Origin: Xylaria sp. FL1777
Taxonomy: Eukaryota > Ascomycota > Sordariomycetes > Xylariales > Xylariaceae
Length of the DNA: 46,365 nt
NCBI GenBank assembly: GCA_022578965.1
Contig: MU400776.1
Span: 1-46,365 of the forward strand
Reading direction: 5' to 3'
The position numbers were made by a program, and so were the translations under genes. This document shows, piece by piece, positions 34,572 to 45,878 of the stretch. Position 1 is the stretch's first letter. The number at the start of each line of letters is the position of its first letter. The notes below the pieces were generated by a model. That model did no database searches. It was not told the origin of the DNA and saw only the letters and a program-made list of their open reading frames with translations.

Positions 34572-36310
34572 TAAGTGTATTATTTGCTTAGTTAGCTTAA
34601 CTATATACTTAATGCTTTTAGCTAACTTAAAGCAATATAAAACACTATAAAAAATGGCGTAATTAAGCGATTTAATAAACTAGTAGTATTAAACACTATA
34701 TAGTACGTTAACAAAAAATGTAATACTATATAAAATATTGTTAAGCATACTAGCAAAACAGTAATAAATAATAAATAAAAAAAAAGTTTTAAGCTAGCTT
34801 ATAATGTAAACCTTAAGTATTGCAAAATTATAAAAAAGCTACGCATTAAAAAACAGCAAAGTACTAACAAAAACGTTAAAGTTTTTTTTAAGTCTAGCTA
34901 TTTTTTTTGCATTTATAATAATCTTATTTATAGCATACATATAAAAAAGTAACGCTTATGTGTACTATATAACATAGTTTAACAAGTATTAAAGTTAGTA
35001 TATAACAGAAAAAATTACGCAAAACTTAAACGCATAATAAAGAACCTTTAAAAATATTTTATATACTATAAGTTACAGCTAGTTAAAAAATATATAAAGT
35101 GTTATTTGGGTTGCAAATTTAACAAAACAAATTAACAACAAAAAGTAAACAGTTTGTAACTAATACACCTTAAAAACGTATTATTTATGCAAACAATTAT
35201 AATTAACTTTATTTTAGCGTTATTACGCGTATTTTTAGCAAGTATTCTATAGCAACTAAAAAAAAAGTTGTACTATAACTATTATAATTATATAATAAAT
35301 ATAACTTGTTATTTATTTAAATGAAGTATGCTTATTTTTAGAAATAAAAAGTACACGGCTAAAAACTAGGCTAACGTTTTAATAAAGCAACTAATATTAA
35401 GCAACTAAAAAATTTTCTAAAGAATTATGTTTAACTAAAACAAAAAGTTTACATTCGAATTTTAGAAAAGCTTATAGAAAGCATTTAGCACTAAACTACT
35501 TATAATAATAGCGTACTACTTTTAAAATAACAGCATATTAAAAAAAAAAAACTAAACAGTAAAAATTGCTATTTGCTTTTATAACTTTACTAAGCTAAAG
35601 TTTAACTAGTTAAAATTAATACTTAGTTTGCAATAAAATTTAAATTTTACGAAATCTTAAGCAATGCAATTTATGCTATATAAATAACTGTTTAGCTTTA
35701 AATTGCTTGGCTTATTAAACATTACTACTAAACAAATTAATAAACAATTATTTAAGCAAGTATAAAACATTAAAAATCATTTAAAACAAAATATTAAGCT
35801 TGCTATAAACTTTGTAGCAGCTAAAGCAAAACGTTATTTTAACTGCATGCATTATGCATTAAAATTTACTTCTAGCAATAAAGTATTACTGCAATTATAT
35901 AATAAGTACTATTTGCTAAGCAAGTTATTACATAAGTATTTATAATAACAAGCTGGTTTTTAGAAAATAAAGCATAAAGTAAATAACCTAGCTTATAAGT
36001 TAGACTTTTTATTTTACTACTGCATTTATTCCGTAATATTTATTGCTTACTTATAACTAGCTAAAAAAAAAAATAATCCATTTAAGCAAATAGTGCTACT
36101 TTTAAGCTTAATAAAAGCTAACTAACATTTTAACTTAAACAAAAAAAAAAAAGTATACAAAGTAAAAATTGTTATATAACATTGCTTTAACTGCAAAAAA
36201 AACAAATATAAGTATTTAGTTAAATAAAAGGGCTAAAGTTATAAGCACAACTAATAAATAACTATATTTAAGTTATGCTACTTTAAGAAGCTAATTAATA
36301 AGTATTAAAA
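34572..36310 (+). pseudogene. pol: Decayed pol of element D, second part (RNase H end, integrase, chromodomain)
   Basis: This continues the pol frame from 19588. The first codons read VYYLLS, then NAF, matching the end of the RNase H connection (family pattern VYY...DALSRL). The integrase zinc-binding domain is at about 34,935-35,100, with KYFIYYKLQLVKKYIKC. The core's first catalytic Asp is Asn (AAC at 35205-35207, within IIINFILAL), and the D-R-D-x-K-F block at 35433-35447 reads N*NKKF. The C-terminal integrase region at 35,820-36,050 includes SSNKVLLQLYNKYYL and NNLAYKLDF. A chromodomain closes the protein at about 36,150-36,306: VYKVKIV near its start and YLVK*KG at 36213-36233, where the family's conserved Trp has become a stop. 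The frame may run on to about 36,675. Confidence 0.92.
36150..36306 (+). other. Chromodomain of element D integrase
   Basis: The residues follow the chromodomain pattern: Y-x-V-x-x-I-V at the start, then YLVKWKG with Trp now TAA, then HNQ and a helical end KKLINKY. Chromodomains on chromovirus integrases are known to bind histone marks and can steer integration into heterochromatin. This fits the setting, although the present copy is dead. Confidence 0.85.
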
Positions 36311-36857
36311 AAAAAAAAAAAGCAAACCTTACAACTGAGCTACTTTTAAGCTTAGGAATGCTAACAAGCCTAACAACGCTAACATAACTAAATTTAAGCT
36401 TTGCAAGCAAAAAAAACCACGTAAAGTAAAGTTTAATGTTACGAGCTTTTTTTTAACAAAAAAAGCATTAATAAAAACATTACCTTAAGCACCTATAAAA
36501 GTACTAACAACTAATAATACTACGCCTGCTAACAAATTAGTTAAGCTAGAAACATTATTTAAAAATATATCTGCTTTTAAGCAAATAAAGCAGCATAAAA
36601 CAATTAAAAAAGCAGTGCTTATATTATTAATTAAACTTTTAAAAAAGAATACTAGTATAAGTAATAAAACTAATAGTTAATTAGTAAGTAAAAAGCTAGC
36701 AATAAAAAAAAAAAAAAAAGTGCAACAAAGTAATAAGCTAAAGCTAAAAAAAACTCTATAAAGAAAAATATAAAGAACAAAAGTATATAATTATTATTAC
36801 AGTAAACAGCCGGAGAACTACTAAAGGCAGCAGCTTTTTTTTTAAAGGCTGGCATTT
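36311..36857 (+). other. 3' untranslated region of element D
   Basis: A-rich DNA between the chromodomain and the 3' LTR. The pol frame contains a rare TGA near 36,346. No obvious clean polypurine tract touches the LTR; the nearest purine-rich stretch is at about 36,811-36,834. The minus-strand open frame at 36670-36855 is antisense composition. Confidence 0.5.
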
Positions 36858-37070
36858 TAATAGGCCTGCGTAAAAAGTTAAACTAGTAACTTTTAAAGAA
36901 AAGTCTATAAGTAGCATTAGCTTTATAGGCTAAGCTACATACTATAGCTATAAAAATAAGGCATATATAGCCTGTGCTTTACACCTACCATAGAAATACT
37001 GGATTAGCCAATATTATATAAAACTCAGAAAATCCATCATTTGTTTTATTACTTATTAACTTTTCTATTA
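36858..37070 (+). repeat. 3' LTR of element D
   Basis: This 213-bp repeat is the partner of 14060-14272 and is followed by the TSD ACAGC. It is better preserved in its second half (CTACCATAG, CTGGATTAGCC, AATCCATCAT). A TATA-like word is at 36949-36958. Confidence 0.93.
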
Positions 37071-37075
37071 ACAGC
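37071..37075. repeat. Target-site duplication of element D (right, ACAGC)
   Basis: This is identical to 14055-14059. Confidence 0.88.
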
Positions 37076-38520
37076 AGTAAAAATTATAAAACCTTAAAAA
37101 TTATTATAACGCTTAACAAGTATTTAATATAAGCTATTACTAAATAGTGTTTATATATAAAAAGTTTATTTTAATTTTTTAGCCAAAAATAATGTAACTT
37201 AAAAATTTAATTTTTTTTTAATAAAATTAACACTTAAATAGCTTAGTATATAGTTTTACTTTTTATAGCTTTTTAATAACGTTTTAAACATGTTTTATAT
37301 AGAAATTTTTATTTAAAAAAAAAATAAGCACATTATTAAAATATATAATACAAAATATATTTATTATATTATTAAGTGCTTTTTATATATAACTTTAAAA
37401 AGTAGCAAAAGCATTTAATAAACCTATAAATATAACTAAAAATTTATAGTAGCTATAGCATATATAAAATGCTATTTTTTATTTATTTTTTTTTTAAATG
37501 CATAAGTAATAATAAGCATTTTTAAGGTTAATTTTGCTAAAGATTTTAGCTTTTAAAATTTTATTAAGCAGCTTTAAAATAAGTAATAAAATATATTAAT
37601 TTTTATGTATAACTTAATTAAGTTTTTTATAGTTTACATATAAACATAAGCTTTTATTTTTTTTAAGTATAAAAAAAATTAAAGCGTTAACAAAACTAGT
37701 AAACTTTTTAATTTTTTTTGTTTTTAATATTTTATTAAGCTATTTTTATAGTTTTTTTAGCTTATTTTAAGCTAATAAATATATAAAAAAATAAAATATA
37801 ACTATGTTTTTTTTTAGCTTAATAGCAAGGTTTTTTTGCTTTAATTATAGCAATATGTTTGCTTTGCTAATATTAAAAAACTTAAATAAGTTATAAAACT
37901 TTTTTAAAATTGCTATAAAATTAAAATAACTAAGGCTTTTTTTTAACTTTTTAAGCTATATAAGTTTAAATAATTAAATAATAACGTAGTAGCAAGCTTA
38001 GTTTTAGCAAGCTTTTGTAAACCTAGTTAAGCTAAATATTTCTACTTAAAAGCAGCATAATCTAAAAAACCATTAATTAGTGCTTAAATTTAATATAATT
38101 CTTTTATTTTTTAAGGTAGTTTAAAATAGTAAAAAAAAGCTGCTTTTAAAGCAATAATTGCAATTAATAGCTATATATGCACGCTTAATTCTGCAAGTAA
38201 TACTGCAATTATTAATTAATTTACAAATAACTTAATAAACTCTATAAATAAAAAATCCACTTTTAATAACATGCTATAATGCAAATATACAAAAAAATGC
38301 TTGCTGCAATTTATAATAAAAAGCAAAAATAAAACTAATATAATTACATTTAGCGCATAAATTAAAATTAACATAAGTTTTAATAAATAGTTTTATAAAG
38401 CTAACAAAATAAATAGTACAAAAGATATAAAAACAGCATAAAATAAATATATAAAGTAATAACTTTAGCTTAAAACTTATAGCTAATATAATTAGTATTA
38501 AGCTTATTATTTATTTTCTA
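37076..38520. other. Unassigned decayed DNA right of element D
   Basis: About 1.4 kb of AT-rich sequence without a recognisable frame or repeat. It is the continuation of the DNA at 14054 into which D inserted. If the gag-like remnant to its right belongs to a minus-strand retroelement, this is where the start of its pol would lie; I could not confirm that. Confidence 0.35.
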
Positions 38521-38559
38521 AGTTATAATACTATAGCCTTTATAAAAAAAATATATAAA

Positions 38560-40150
38560 ACTTTAATTGCTATTTTTAGTTTTTTTTATCTATATTTTAG
38601 TCTTTATTTACTTAGATTTTTTAAATAGTTCGTTTTTAAGTAGTGTTACTATTATAGCTAATATAGCTACTAGATTTATTGTTTTTATTATTGCTATTAT
38701 TATTATTACCTTTAAGCTAAAAGTAATTAGAAGTAATATAGCTAAGTTATTTATAGCTATAGCAAGTAAAGTTTTTATAAAGGTTTAAATTTAAACTATT
38801 TTTATTGTTGTCTTAAAGTTAATTTAAAAAAGTTCTAAAAATATAACAGTTTTCTAAAGTATAAGTATTATTATTATTACTTTAATTGTTTATGTATTCT
38901 TAGTTTTAATACTAGCTATAACTTTTATTATTATTGCCTTTATAGTATTAGTTTTAACTTTTATAGCTATTATTGCCTTTATAAAATCTTTAGTTATTAT
39001 TATTGCAGCTATTATTATAATTATTGCTTTTATAAAAATAGTTTTAACTATTAAAACTAGTATTATTATTTTTGCAGCTAGTATTAGTATGCTAATCACT
39101 AGTTTAGTTTTGCTTAGTATTTAAAGTTAATCTACTAATAATTTAAATAATATTTAACTTTAGTTTTTTTTTATTGCAGTTTAAGCATTATTTTTTAGTT
39201 ATTAGTTTTTAGTATTATTATATAGCATTAACTATGTTAGCTTGTATAGTTAGCAATAAGTTATAGTAGTTTATTAACTTTTGCTAAAGTAGTATACCTA
39301 GTTTTTAGTAATATAATAAAGCTTTTTTGCTTTTGTTTTAGCAAATATTCTAAAGTTTAATGCTAGCAAAATATTAATTAAATAGTTTTAAGTTTTAGTT
39401 AGCTTATTAATTTGCTTGTTTTAATTGTATACTTATGCTAGCTTATAAAAAAGCAAACTACTTAAGCAAAGTTTTAGTTTAGTTTAAAAACATTTTTTAG
39501 TTAGTTTTAAATCATTTTTTTTCTAAAGTTAATAATTTTTGCAATATTAATTAATAAGCATTTTTATAGTTCTAGTTTATATTGCTATATACATATAAAA
39601 TCTTGTTTTTATTACAATAGAATTTCTAATTAGCTTTTTTAAAAATAGTTTAAAGTTTTTTTATTTACTTTAGCTAGCATTAATAAATAAATTCTATGCT
39701 AAAAAGGTTATAATTAAACTTTAATAGTTAGCTAAAATTAATATCTTTAAATAAGTAACACTAATAGTAATATAAGCAATTTTAACGTAATTAGTATTTA
39801 GGTTTTCCTTAATTATACTCTTTATTAAAGCTAAAGAATAAAAGGTTGTTATTATTACTAAAATCTTTATATCTTTGTTTTTGACTTAAGTTATAAAATT
39901 GTTTTTTAAGGTCTAAAAAGTTTTTCTGTTTTTCTAAAAATGTTGTTCTTTAGTTCTTTTGTTTACTTAATTATAAAGTAAAAATAATACAAGCTATTTT
40001 CGATTTTAAAGTAACTTGTTTACTTTTATTTTTTTGCTGCATAATTTGCTGCTTTAGCTCTTTAATTTTAGCTAAAAGCTATGCAATCTATGTTTATAAT
40101 AGTTAAATATTAGTACTTAAAGCACTAAATAATTGTTGTTTGCTTAGGCC
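38560..40150 (-). pseudogene. gag: Gag-like remnant of an older retroelement (E)
   Basis: Read on the minus strand from 40150 leftward, a frame broken only by TAA/TAG contains a probable coiled coil (LLAKIKELKQQIMQQKNKSK) at about 40,000-40,090. A stretch free of stops over about 50 codons follows at about 39,700-39,900 (ILVIITTFYSLALIKSII, then a Tyr/Val-rich part). It ends in a low-complexity region at 38,640-39,110. This order, coiled coil then core then low complexity, resembles the gag-like region of element D, and a probable LTR lies directly upstream. The open frames at 38567-38788 (plus) and 38890-39099 (minus) fall in the low-complexity part and are not genes. Confidence 0.45.
38640..39110. 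repeat. Low-complexity triplet-rich region in remnant E
   Basis: This is built of imperfect repeats of ATTATTATT, GCTATTATT and CTTTTATAG words. Its reverse complement closely resembles in texture the block at 16085-16480 of element D. Confidence 0.6.
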
Positions 40151-40249
40151 TAATTTTAGAAATAATTTGTATTAAGTTTATCTTTAGTTTATTATTAAAG
40201 TTTGTTTTAAAAAAAAGCTATTAAAAATAGCACTAGCTCGTATAGTTAG

Positions 40250-40510
40250 TTAATGTTTAGCTATTCTATAGTATAACAAAATATTATAAGTAACCTTATC
40301 TTAAAAAGCTTTAAAATTATTACAGAAAGTATAAAGCATTAAAGGTTAAGTACAATAGTTAATATATCTTTAGTTTTATAATAAGTATTTAATAAAACTA
40401 AAGCTTAAAAAAAGGAAAAAACTCCTATGAAATAAGTATAAAAAGAATATCCTATATATATATATAACCTGTAATATGTGCTAAGGTACCTAAGTAGCTT
40501 AGTTATAACA
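40250..40510 (-). repeat. Probable 5' LTR of remnant E (left edge approximate)
   Basis: On the minus strand this begins TGTTATAACTAAGC at 40510. It has a short palindromic segment around GGTACC and a TATATATATATATAG box about 45-60 bases in, all as in an LTR promoter region, followed within about 100-150 bases by the gag-like frame. It is noticeably less mutated than its surroundings (AAGGTACCTAAG, ATATCCTA). No partner LTR was found in the window, so this is a judgement from position and signals. Confidence 0.4.
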
Positions 40511-42304
40511 TTTAAGCATTTTATTAAAAACTATTTATTAATTGCTATATTATTAACTACGCTAATAAAAAAACTTAAAAACTAAAAAGTAAAATTAAGC
40601 ATAAAAGCTAAAAATATATAATAAAAAATCTATAAAGCTATTACTACTATGCTAATTATTTAAGCTTTTAATTAAAAGCTTTTATTTATAATAAATATTA
40701 ATTTAAGTATATATTATATTAAAGCATATTTAATATAGCTATATTTTTATAAAATAACTATATTTTTGTATTTAATAATATATTTTTTAAAAAAGCTTAA
40801 AACATATTAATTATATTATTTAACGCAAAAAAAAAAGTTACTAGCTATAATACTAGCACTTTAATATTAGTAGCATTAAGTAAAAAGCAAAAAAATTACT
40901 GTTTATATAAATTATAAGTTTTTTATAACAATAAAAATAAAAATAAAACAACTAGCAAAAATAATACGTTTTTTAAACGCTATTAAATATTTTAACATAA
41001 AAATTATATATAAAACAAGCAAATTAAATATTTTAGCAAACTAGCTATTAAAACTACTAGTTATACTAGTTTTTTTATTAATAAAAGCTAAAGCTAACAT
41101 AAAGTTATTACTAAAAGCTAAAATATAGCTAATAATACTATTATAATACTTTAATATTATAAATTTATAAGCTATTTTTAAGAATTTTTATTTTAAGACT
41201 AAATTGCTACGCAATATAAATTTAAAATAAATAAAACAGCACTTTATTAAAAAAAATAGTATGCTATTTAAGCTAATTAATTATAAACAAGCTTTAAAAA
41301 ACTTTTTATATTTAGTTAATATAGCATTTTAAGCTATAGCGCTTTTAAAAGTGCTTAAAGTGCTAAAATTACTATAAAACGCAAAAAATACATATATTAA
41401 CTTAAGGCATACTATTATTAAAAGCTTAATTTAAAAGCTAAATAAGCATTTTTAGTACTTAAAAGCTACGCTTATTATTTAGCAAATTATTACTAAATAT
41501 AACTAATACTAACTAATAAAACCACTATTAAATAAACTTTTAAACTTATAACTTATTATATTACTTTTATTACTTATGCATTAAGCTATAAATTATATAT
41601 TTATAACTAATTTTAAGCTATTAATATGCATTAAATATACTATTACGTAAATTAAAGCAGAAATAATGCTTAATGTTAGTTTTAAAGTAATAAAACTGTT
41701 AATTTAATAAATTAGCAAAATGTTTAGTTTTTTTAAAAAAATAAATAAGCAATAATATAAATATATTTATAAGCAAAAAAGCAACTAATTAGTATAAATT
41801 AAATAGTTTTATTATAAAGTTAATTATACTTAAAAAACTTAAAAATAATAATAAAGTTAAAAAAACTAATAGTAATATTAAGTAAATTATGCTATATAAA
41901 AGTTTAACTTATTATTATTTTAATTTTTAAATTTTATTAAAAGTAGCTATTTATATATATAACTAAATTTTAAAGCTTAATAACTATAGTAGCTATTTTT
42001 TACTGTTTAAAATATAGCTACTAAATTAATAACTAGTTATAAAAATTGCTAACTATATTAAAAATTTAAACAAAAAAAAAAGGTTAAATTTTAGCAATAT
42101 TTAGCATAAAATTATAAAGCATTATTAACGCATAATTACTTTAGTAGTTTAAAAGCATTAAAAAATTAAATTTAAGCTTATTTACAAAAAAAAAAAAGCT
42201 TAATTAAAACTTATAAAACTAGCAATTAAGTTTTATACGTTAAATAGCAAGCTAATAAGTTTAAACTATATTATAATAGCTTATAAGCTATTATAAATTG
42301 TTAT
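40511..42304. other. Unassigned decayed DNA between remnant E and element C
   Basis: About 1.8 kb, A-rich on the plus strand. A plus-strand reading at about 40,830-40,960 has a protein-like texture between TAA/TAG stops, but nothing is recognised. No repeats or hairpins of note were seen. Confidence 0.35.
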
Positions 42305-42357
42305 TATAATGTTATAAAATTAGCACAAGGGTGGCTTTTAGAGCGGCTTAATGCTTT

Positions 42358-42365
42358 TATATATA
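42358..42365 (+). promoter_or_regulatory. TATA-like box in the C 5' LTR
   Basis: TATATATA lies 48 bases inside the LTR and matches the position of the box in the B LTR (11930-11938, opposite strand). Confidence 0.5.
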
Positions 42366-42416
42366 CTATGCATTTTTTTTTTTGCTAGCTAAAGCTAAAG
42401 TTATATAACAACTTAT

Positions 42417-42520
42417 TTAGTTTACTAAGCTTATAGTAATTTAAAGCTTACTAAGCTTATAGTAATTTAAAGCTTACTAAGCTTATAGTAATTTAGTGCT
42501 TATTAAACTTGCAGTAATTT
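42417..42520. repeat. Four tandem 26-bp repeats inside the C LTR
   Basis: This is the reverse complement of the arrays at 4567-4670 and 11775-11878, with the same unit length and copy number. Confidence 0.82.
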
Positions 42521-42766
42521 AAAAAAAGTTATTACTTTTTTTACTTTTTTTTTGTTTATATAATTATGTATTTTTTGTATTTAGTTATTTACTTAGTTTT
42601 AGTTCTTTAGCTATTAATTTTTTATAACTGCTAAGCATTAATATATTTATTACTTTTAATCTTTTAAAACCTTTATTAATGTATAATAATAAAAGTACTT
42701 TAAAAACCTTTTTAATGGACTACTATTAAGGATTTTATTATTATTTGCAAATTAAAACTTTAAAAG

Positions 42767-42798
42767 TAAACTTATTATATTAATATATAACAAGTTTA
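42767..42798. repeat. Palindrome at the U5 end of the C LTR
   Basis: The arms TAAACTTATTATA and TATAACAAGTTTA flank the loop TTAATA. It lies at the 3' end of the 5' LTR, just before the expected primer-binding site. Confidence 0.75.
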
Positions 42799-43662
42799 TT
42801 ATATTTTAATAGTTTTTTAATTAATAGAACTTAATATATAAAAACAAATATTAGTATAAAAAGTTAAATAATAAACGATTTATAAAATAAACTTTTAAAG
42901 GTATACTAAAGAAATATTTAAAAAATAAAAACGCTAAATAGCATTACATAAGTAAATTTTACTTAATAACTAATAAACTAAATCTAAGTTATGCTACTAA
43001 AAACAAAAAGTTAAAAATTAAGTTTAAAGATTTTAGAAACTTTTAGAACTAATAACGTATTAAAATAACAAACTTTAGTACTTTTATTAGTTATTTTTAT
43101 TAAAAAAAAAGCAATAATAAAAGAAAAAAAATTAAATAGTAGTAATAAAAAAGAACTAACGTTAATATTAGCGCTATAAAGCAAACTAGTTGTTTTAATT
43201 TAAAGAATAGCTTAAATATTAAGCGTTATAATTTTTAAACTAGTATAAATATTAGCTATAGTAATTAAAGCAGTAATAATAATTACTACTATAATAATAA
43301 GTTAAAGTTTTAAATAAGTAATTATGTTATAACTAATATTAATATTATTACTAGTAAACTTAACGTTTATTTTTATTACTGCTATACTTAAAGTAATAAC
43401 TTAAAATAAAAAACCTAACTTTTTATTACTACTGCTGCTTTTACTATTAAAATTATTTATAATATTAAAAATGCTAAATATTAAAAGTTTTAAACTTACT
43501 GTTTTAAAGCTTTATAATAAATCTATAAATATAAAAGCTTTTTTAATTTATGTTAAACTTTATTTAAAATAGCACTTTATTACTATTACAAAAAAGAACT
43601 AAAAAATAATAATTACTTTATAATTTTTGTTAAAAAAAGTACTAAAATAGTTTTAATTTATT

Positions 43663-44060
43663 TTAAAAGATTTCTTAAAAGCTAATAAGTTAATTAACTT
43701 TAAACTAAAAATAAAAGAAATTTTTAAGGACTACGTTAAATTTAAAGATTAAATAAAAATATTATTTAAAAATATTTAAAAAGCAAAACATGCAAAAAAA
43801 GCATTTTATTGCTTAAAATAAATAAAAGCAGCAGTAAATTATGCTATAAAGTTTAAATAATTAGCAGTAATTTTAAGATTGCTTAAGCTTGCATTGTTTT
43901 ATTTATTTTATAATAAATTTAAAACTTAAGTTTAAAATAAACTATGCAAAATAAATAAACTAGCAAAAATTAATACGTATATTAATATAGCTATTATAAT
44001 TAATTAATAATTATTTAATTAGTACTTTAAAACTAAAAAAACTAAAAAAAAACAAAAAAA
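43663..44060 (+). pseudogene. gag: Decayed gag core of element C
   Basis: The plus-strand frame follows the Ty3/gypsy capsid pattern: LKDFLKANKLINFKLKIKE, then IFKDYVKF, KAKHAKKAF, an AVNYAIKF*LAVIL segment and a conserved ALFYLFYNKF block, which corresponds to the family's hydrophobic helix before the G-L motif. Stops are TAA and TAG only. A Lys-rich tail follows. Start and end of the full gag are not defined; it probably spans about 43.4-44.5 kb. Confidence 0.8.
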
Positions 44061-45878
44061 AGAATATTTAGAAAAATATTAAATAAAAATTTAAACAAAT
44101 TAGTAAAGTCCAAAAATAATAACCTTAAAATATATTTAAAGTTAAATATTATAACTATAAAAAAAAAAAACACTTTTAAAAACAATGCTAATTTAAAAAA
44201 AAGAATAAAAAAAAAAGCTATAAAAAAAAAAGATTTTTTAACTTAAGAAAAAAGTATAAGTTATAAAAGTTTAAAACAATAAAAAATAACAAAGCAATTT
44301 AAAAAATATGTTTTTAAAGCAAAAATATAAAATTACTATTTTAAGTTAAAACAAAAGTGCTACATTAAATAAATTTAAATGCTTTATTTATATAGGTTAA
44401 AATAAACAAACATATAAATACTATTTAAAAGCTTTATAATTATTAAAACAAATTATAAAAAAATATATTTGTTATATAAACAATTAAAGTTGTTTAATAT
44501 ATAATTTAAAAAAATAGTTTAACTAAAAATAGCAAACAATAAAAAGTAATAAGTTAATATAGTTAGCAAATTTATAAAACTATAAAAACTTTAAATTATT
44601 AAAGCTTAAAATATAGCTTAAAGAAAAATTATGTTTAAAAAAACAAAACTATAATTATAAATAGTATAATTATTAAATTAATTATGAACTACTAAAATAT
44701 TTAGTTGCTAAATAAACTTAAAAAAATAAAATTTATAAAACCTTAAAGCAAAAATAAATAAAATTAAAAGCTATAAAAAATACTATAAAAAAAGAACTAA
44801 TAAAAATAAATAAAGTATTTTTATAGCTAAAATTGCTTTAAATATAACAAAACAAAAAAGCATGAATAGTTAGCGCAAAAATTAATATGTTTTAAAAACT
44901 AAAGCTAGCAATTTAACTAATTGCTAAAAGTTATTATTATAATAAAACTATAATAAAAAATAATAATAATATTTTATGCTTAAAAAATTTAAAATATAAC
45001 AAAGTATTATAAAATTGCTATATAGTATATTATTGTTATTAATACTTATTTAATAAACTAAAAAATAATTAGTTTTTTAAATAAATTACAAAAATAAAAA
45101 TATAAAACTTTTATAAATTAAAATAGTTAGTTATAACTATAGTTTACTATAAAAATTTACAAGAATTTATAACATTTAAAAAAAATTTTAATTACATTTA
45201 TAATATTATTTTAAAAAAATATAAAAATAACTACTATAAATATTACTAGTTAATTAAAGCATAATTATACTAAAAAATAGTTATTAAAAGCAAAAAAGCT
45301 TAAAAACTATAATTTAGAACTTAACTAAAAGCAAAAATAAAATAAAGTATAATAATATTTAAAGTACTAAATAAAATAAGCATTTAAACATTTTATAAAA
45401 AAAAATCAAAAAACAAAATAAGCACTTGCTAAAAAAGCAACAAATAGCTAAAAAAACTAAAGCTTTACGTAAAGTTTAATGCAATAACTAGCAAAACTAA
45501 TTTAAAGTTAAACTTATATATTAAAAAAGAAAATATAACACTTTAATTAATTTAAAAGCATAAGCTAATATAATTTTACTTAAAGTAGCAAAACAAAATA
45601 AAATTTCTTAAAAATATAAGTAAAAATTTTAAAAAATTAAAAGATTTAATAAAAATACTTTTAGCTATAATAATAGTTATATACTTAAAAAAACTAAACT
45701 TTTTAATATATTTATATAAAAACATAAAAAATAAATTATATTAAATATTACTAATATATTTAATTATAATATTATTTTAGGAATATTATAGCTAAAAACT
45801 AGCGACCTTTTAATCTAATAAAAAATAAAAACTATTAATTAAGAAAATAAAAAATAAAGCAAAAAAATTAAAAAAATT
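44061..45878 (+). other. Gag end and protease region of element C, unresolved
   Basis: A-rich DNA between the gag core and RT, where the nucleocapsid and aspartic protease are expected. I looked for a zinc knuckle near 44.3 kb and a protease active site and could not read either with confidence. It corresponds to B 8417-10234. Confidence 0.4.

Larger units (their letters stand above)
14060..37070 (+). mobile_element. Ty3/gypsy chromovirus-type element D, interrupted by nested element A2
   Basis: Two 213-bp LTRs (14060-14272, 36858-37070) and the 5-bp TSD ACAGC define the element. Subtracting the nested A2 insertion (14,979 bp plus its 4-bp TSD) leaves about 8.0 kb, a usual length for Ty3/gypsy elements. 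The plus-strand order is gag-like region, protease/linker region, RT, RNase H, integrase, chromodomain. The pol frame runs through 17222-19588 and resumes without shift at 34572. All catalytic positions I could read are damaged by transitions. Confidence 0.95.
42310..42803 (+). repeat. 5' LTR of element C
   Basis: This 494-bp repeat begins TGTTATAAAATTAGCACAAG, keeping the canonical TG, and ends AAGTTTATTATA. It contains the same TATA-like box, four 26-bp repeats and U5 palindrome as the B LTRs, in reverse orientation. Confidence 0.92.

Noticed and set aside
35450..35560. Resemblance in one frame to the C-terminal leucine/coil region of Pogo-type transposases
   Set aside because: The resemblance is in the wrong frame. 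In the pol frame the same bases give the integrase block N*NKKFTFEF followed by KAFSTKLL, in register with both integrase flanks.
36173..36240. Possible CCHC zinc knuckle (CFNCKKNK...) at the end of element D
   Set aside because: The final Cys is absent and the surrounding residues (VYKVKIV before, YLVK*KG after, then HNQ) fit a chromodomain in the continuing pol frame.
44280..44400. Possible nucleocapsid zinc knuckle in element C
   Set aside because: Cys and His codons at the required spacing could not be found in any single frame, even allowing for transitions.
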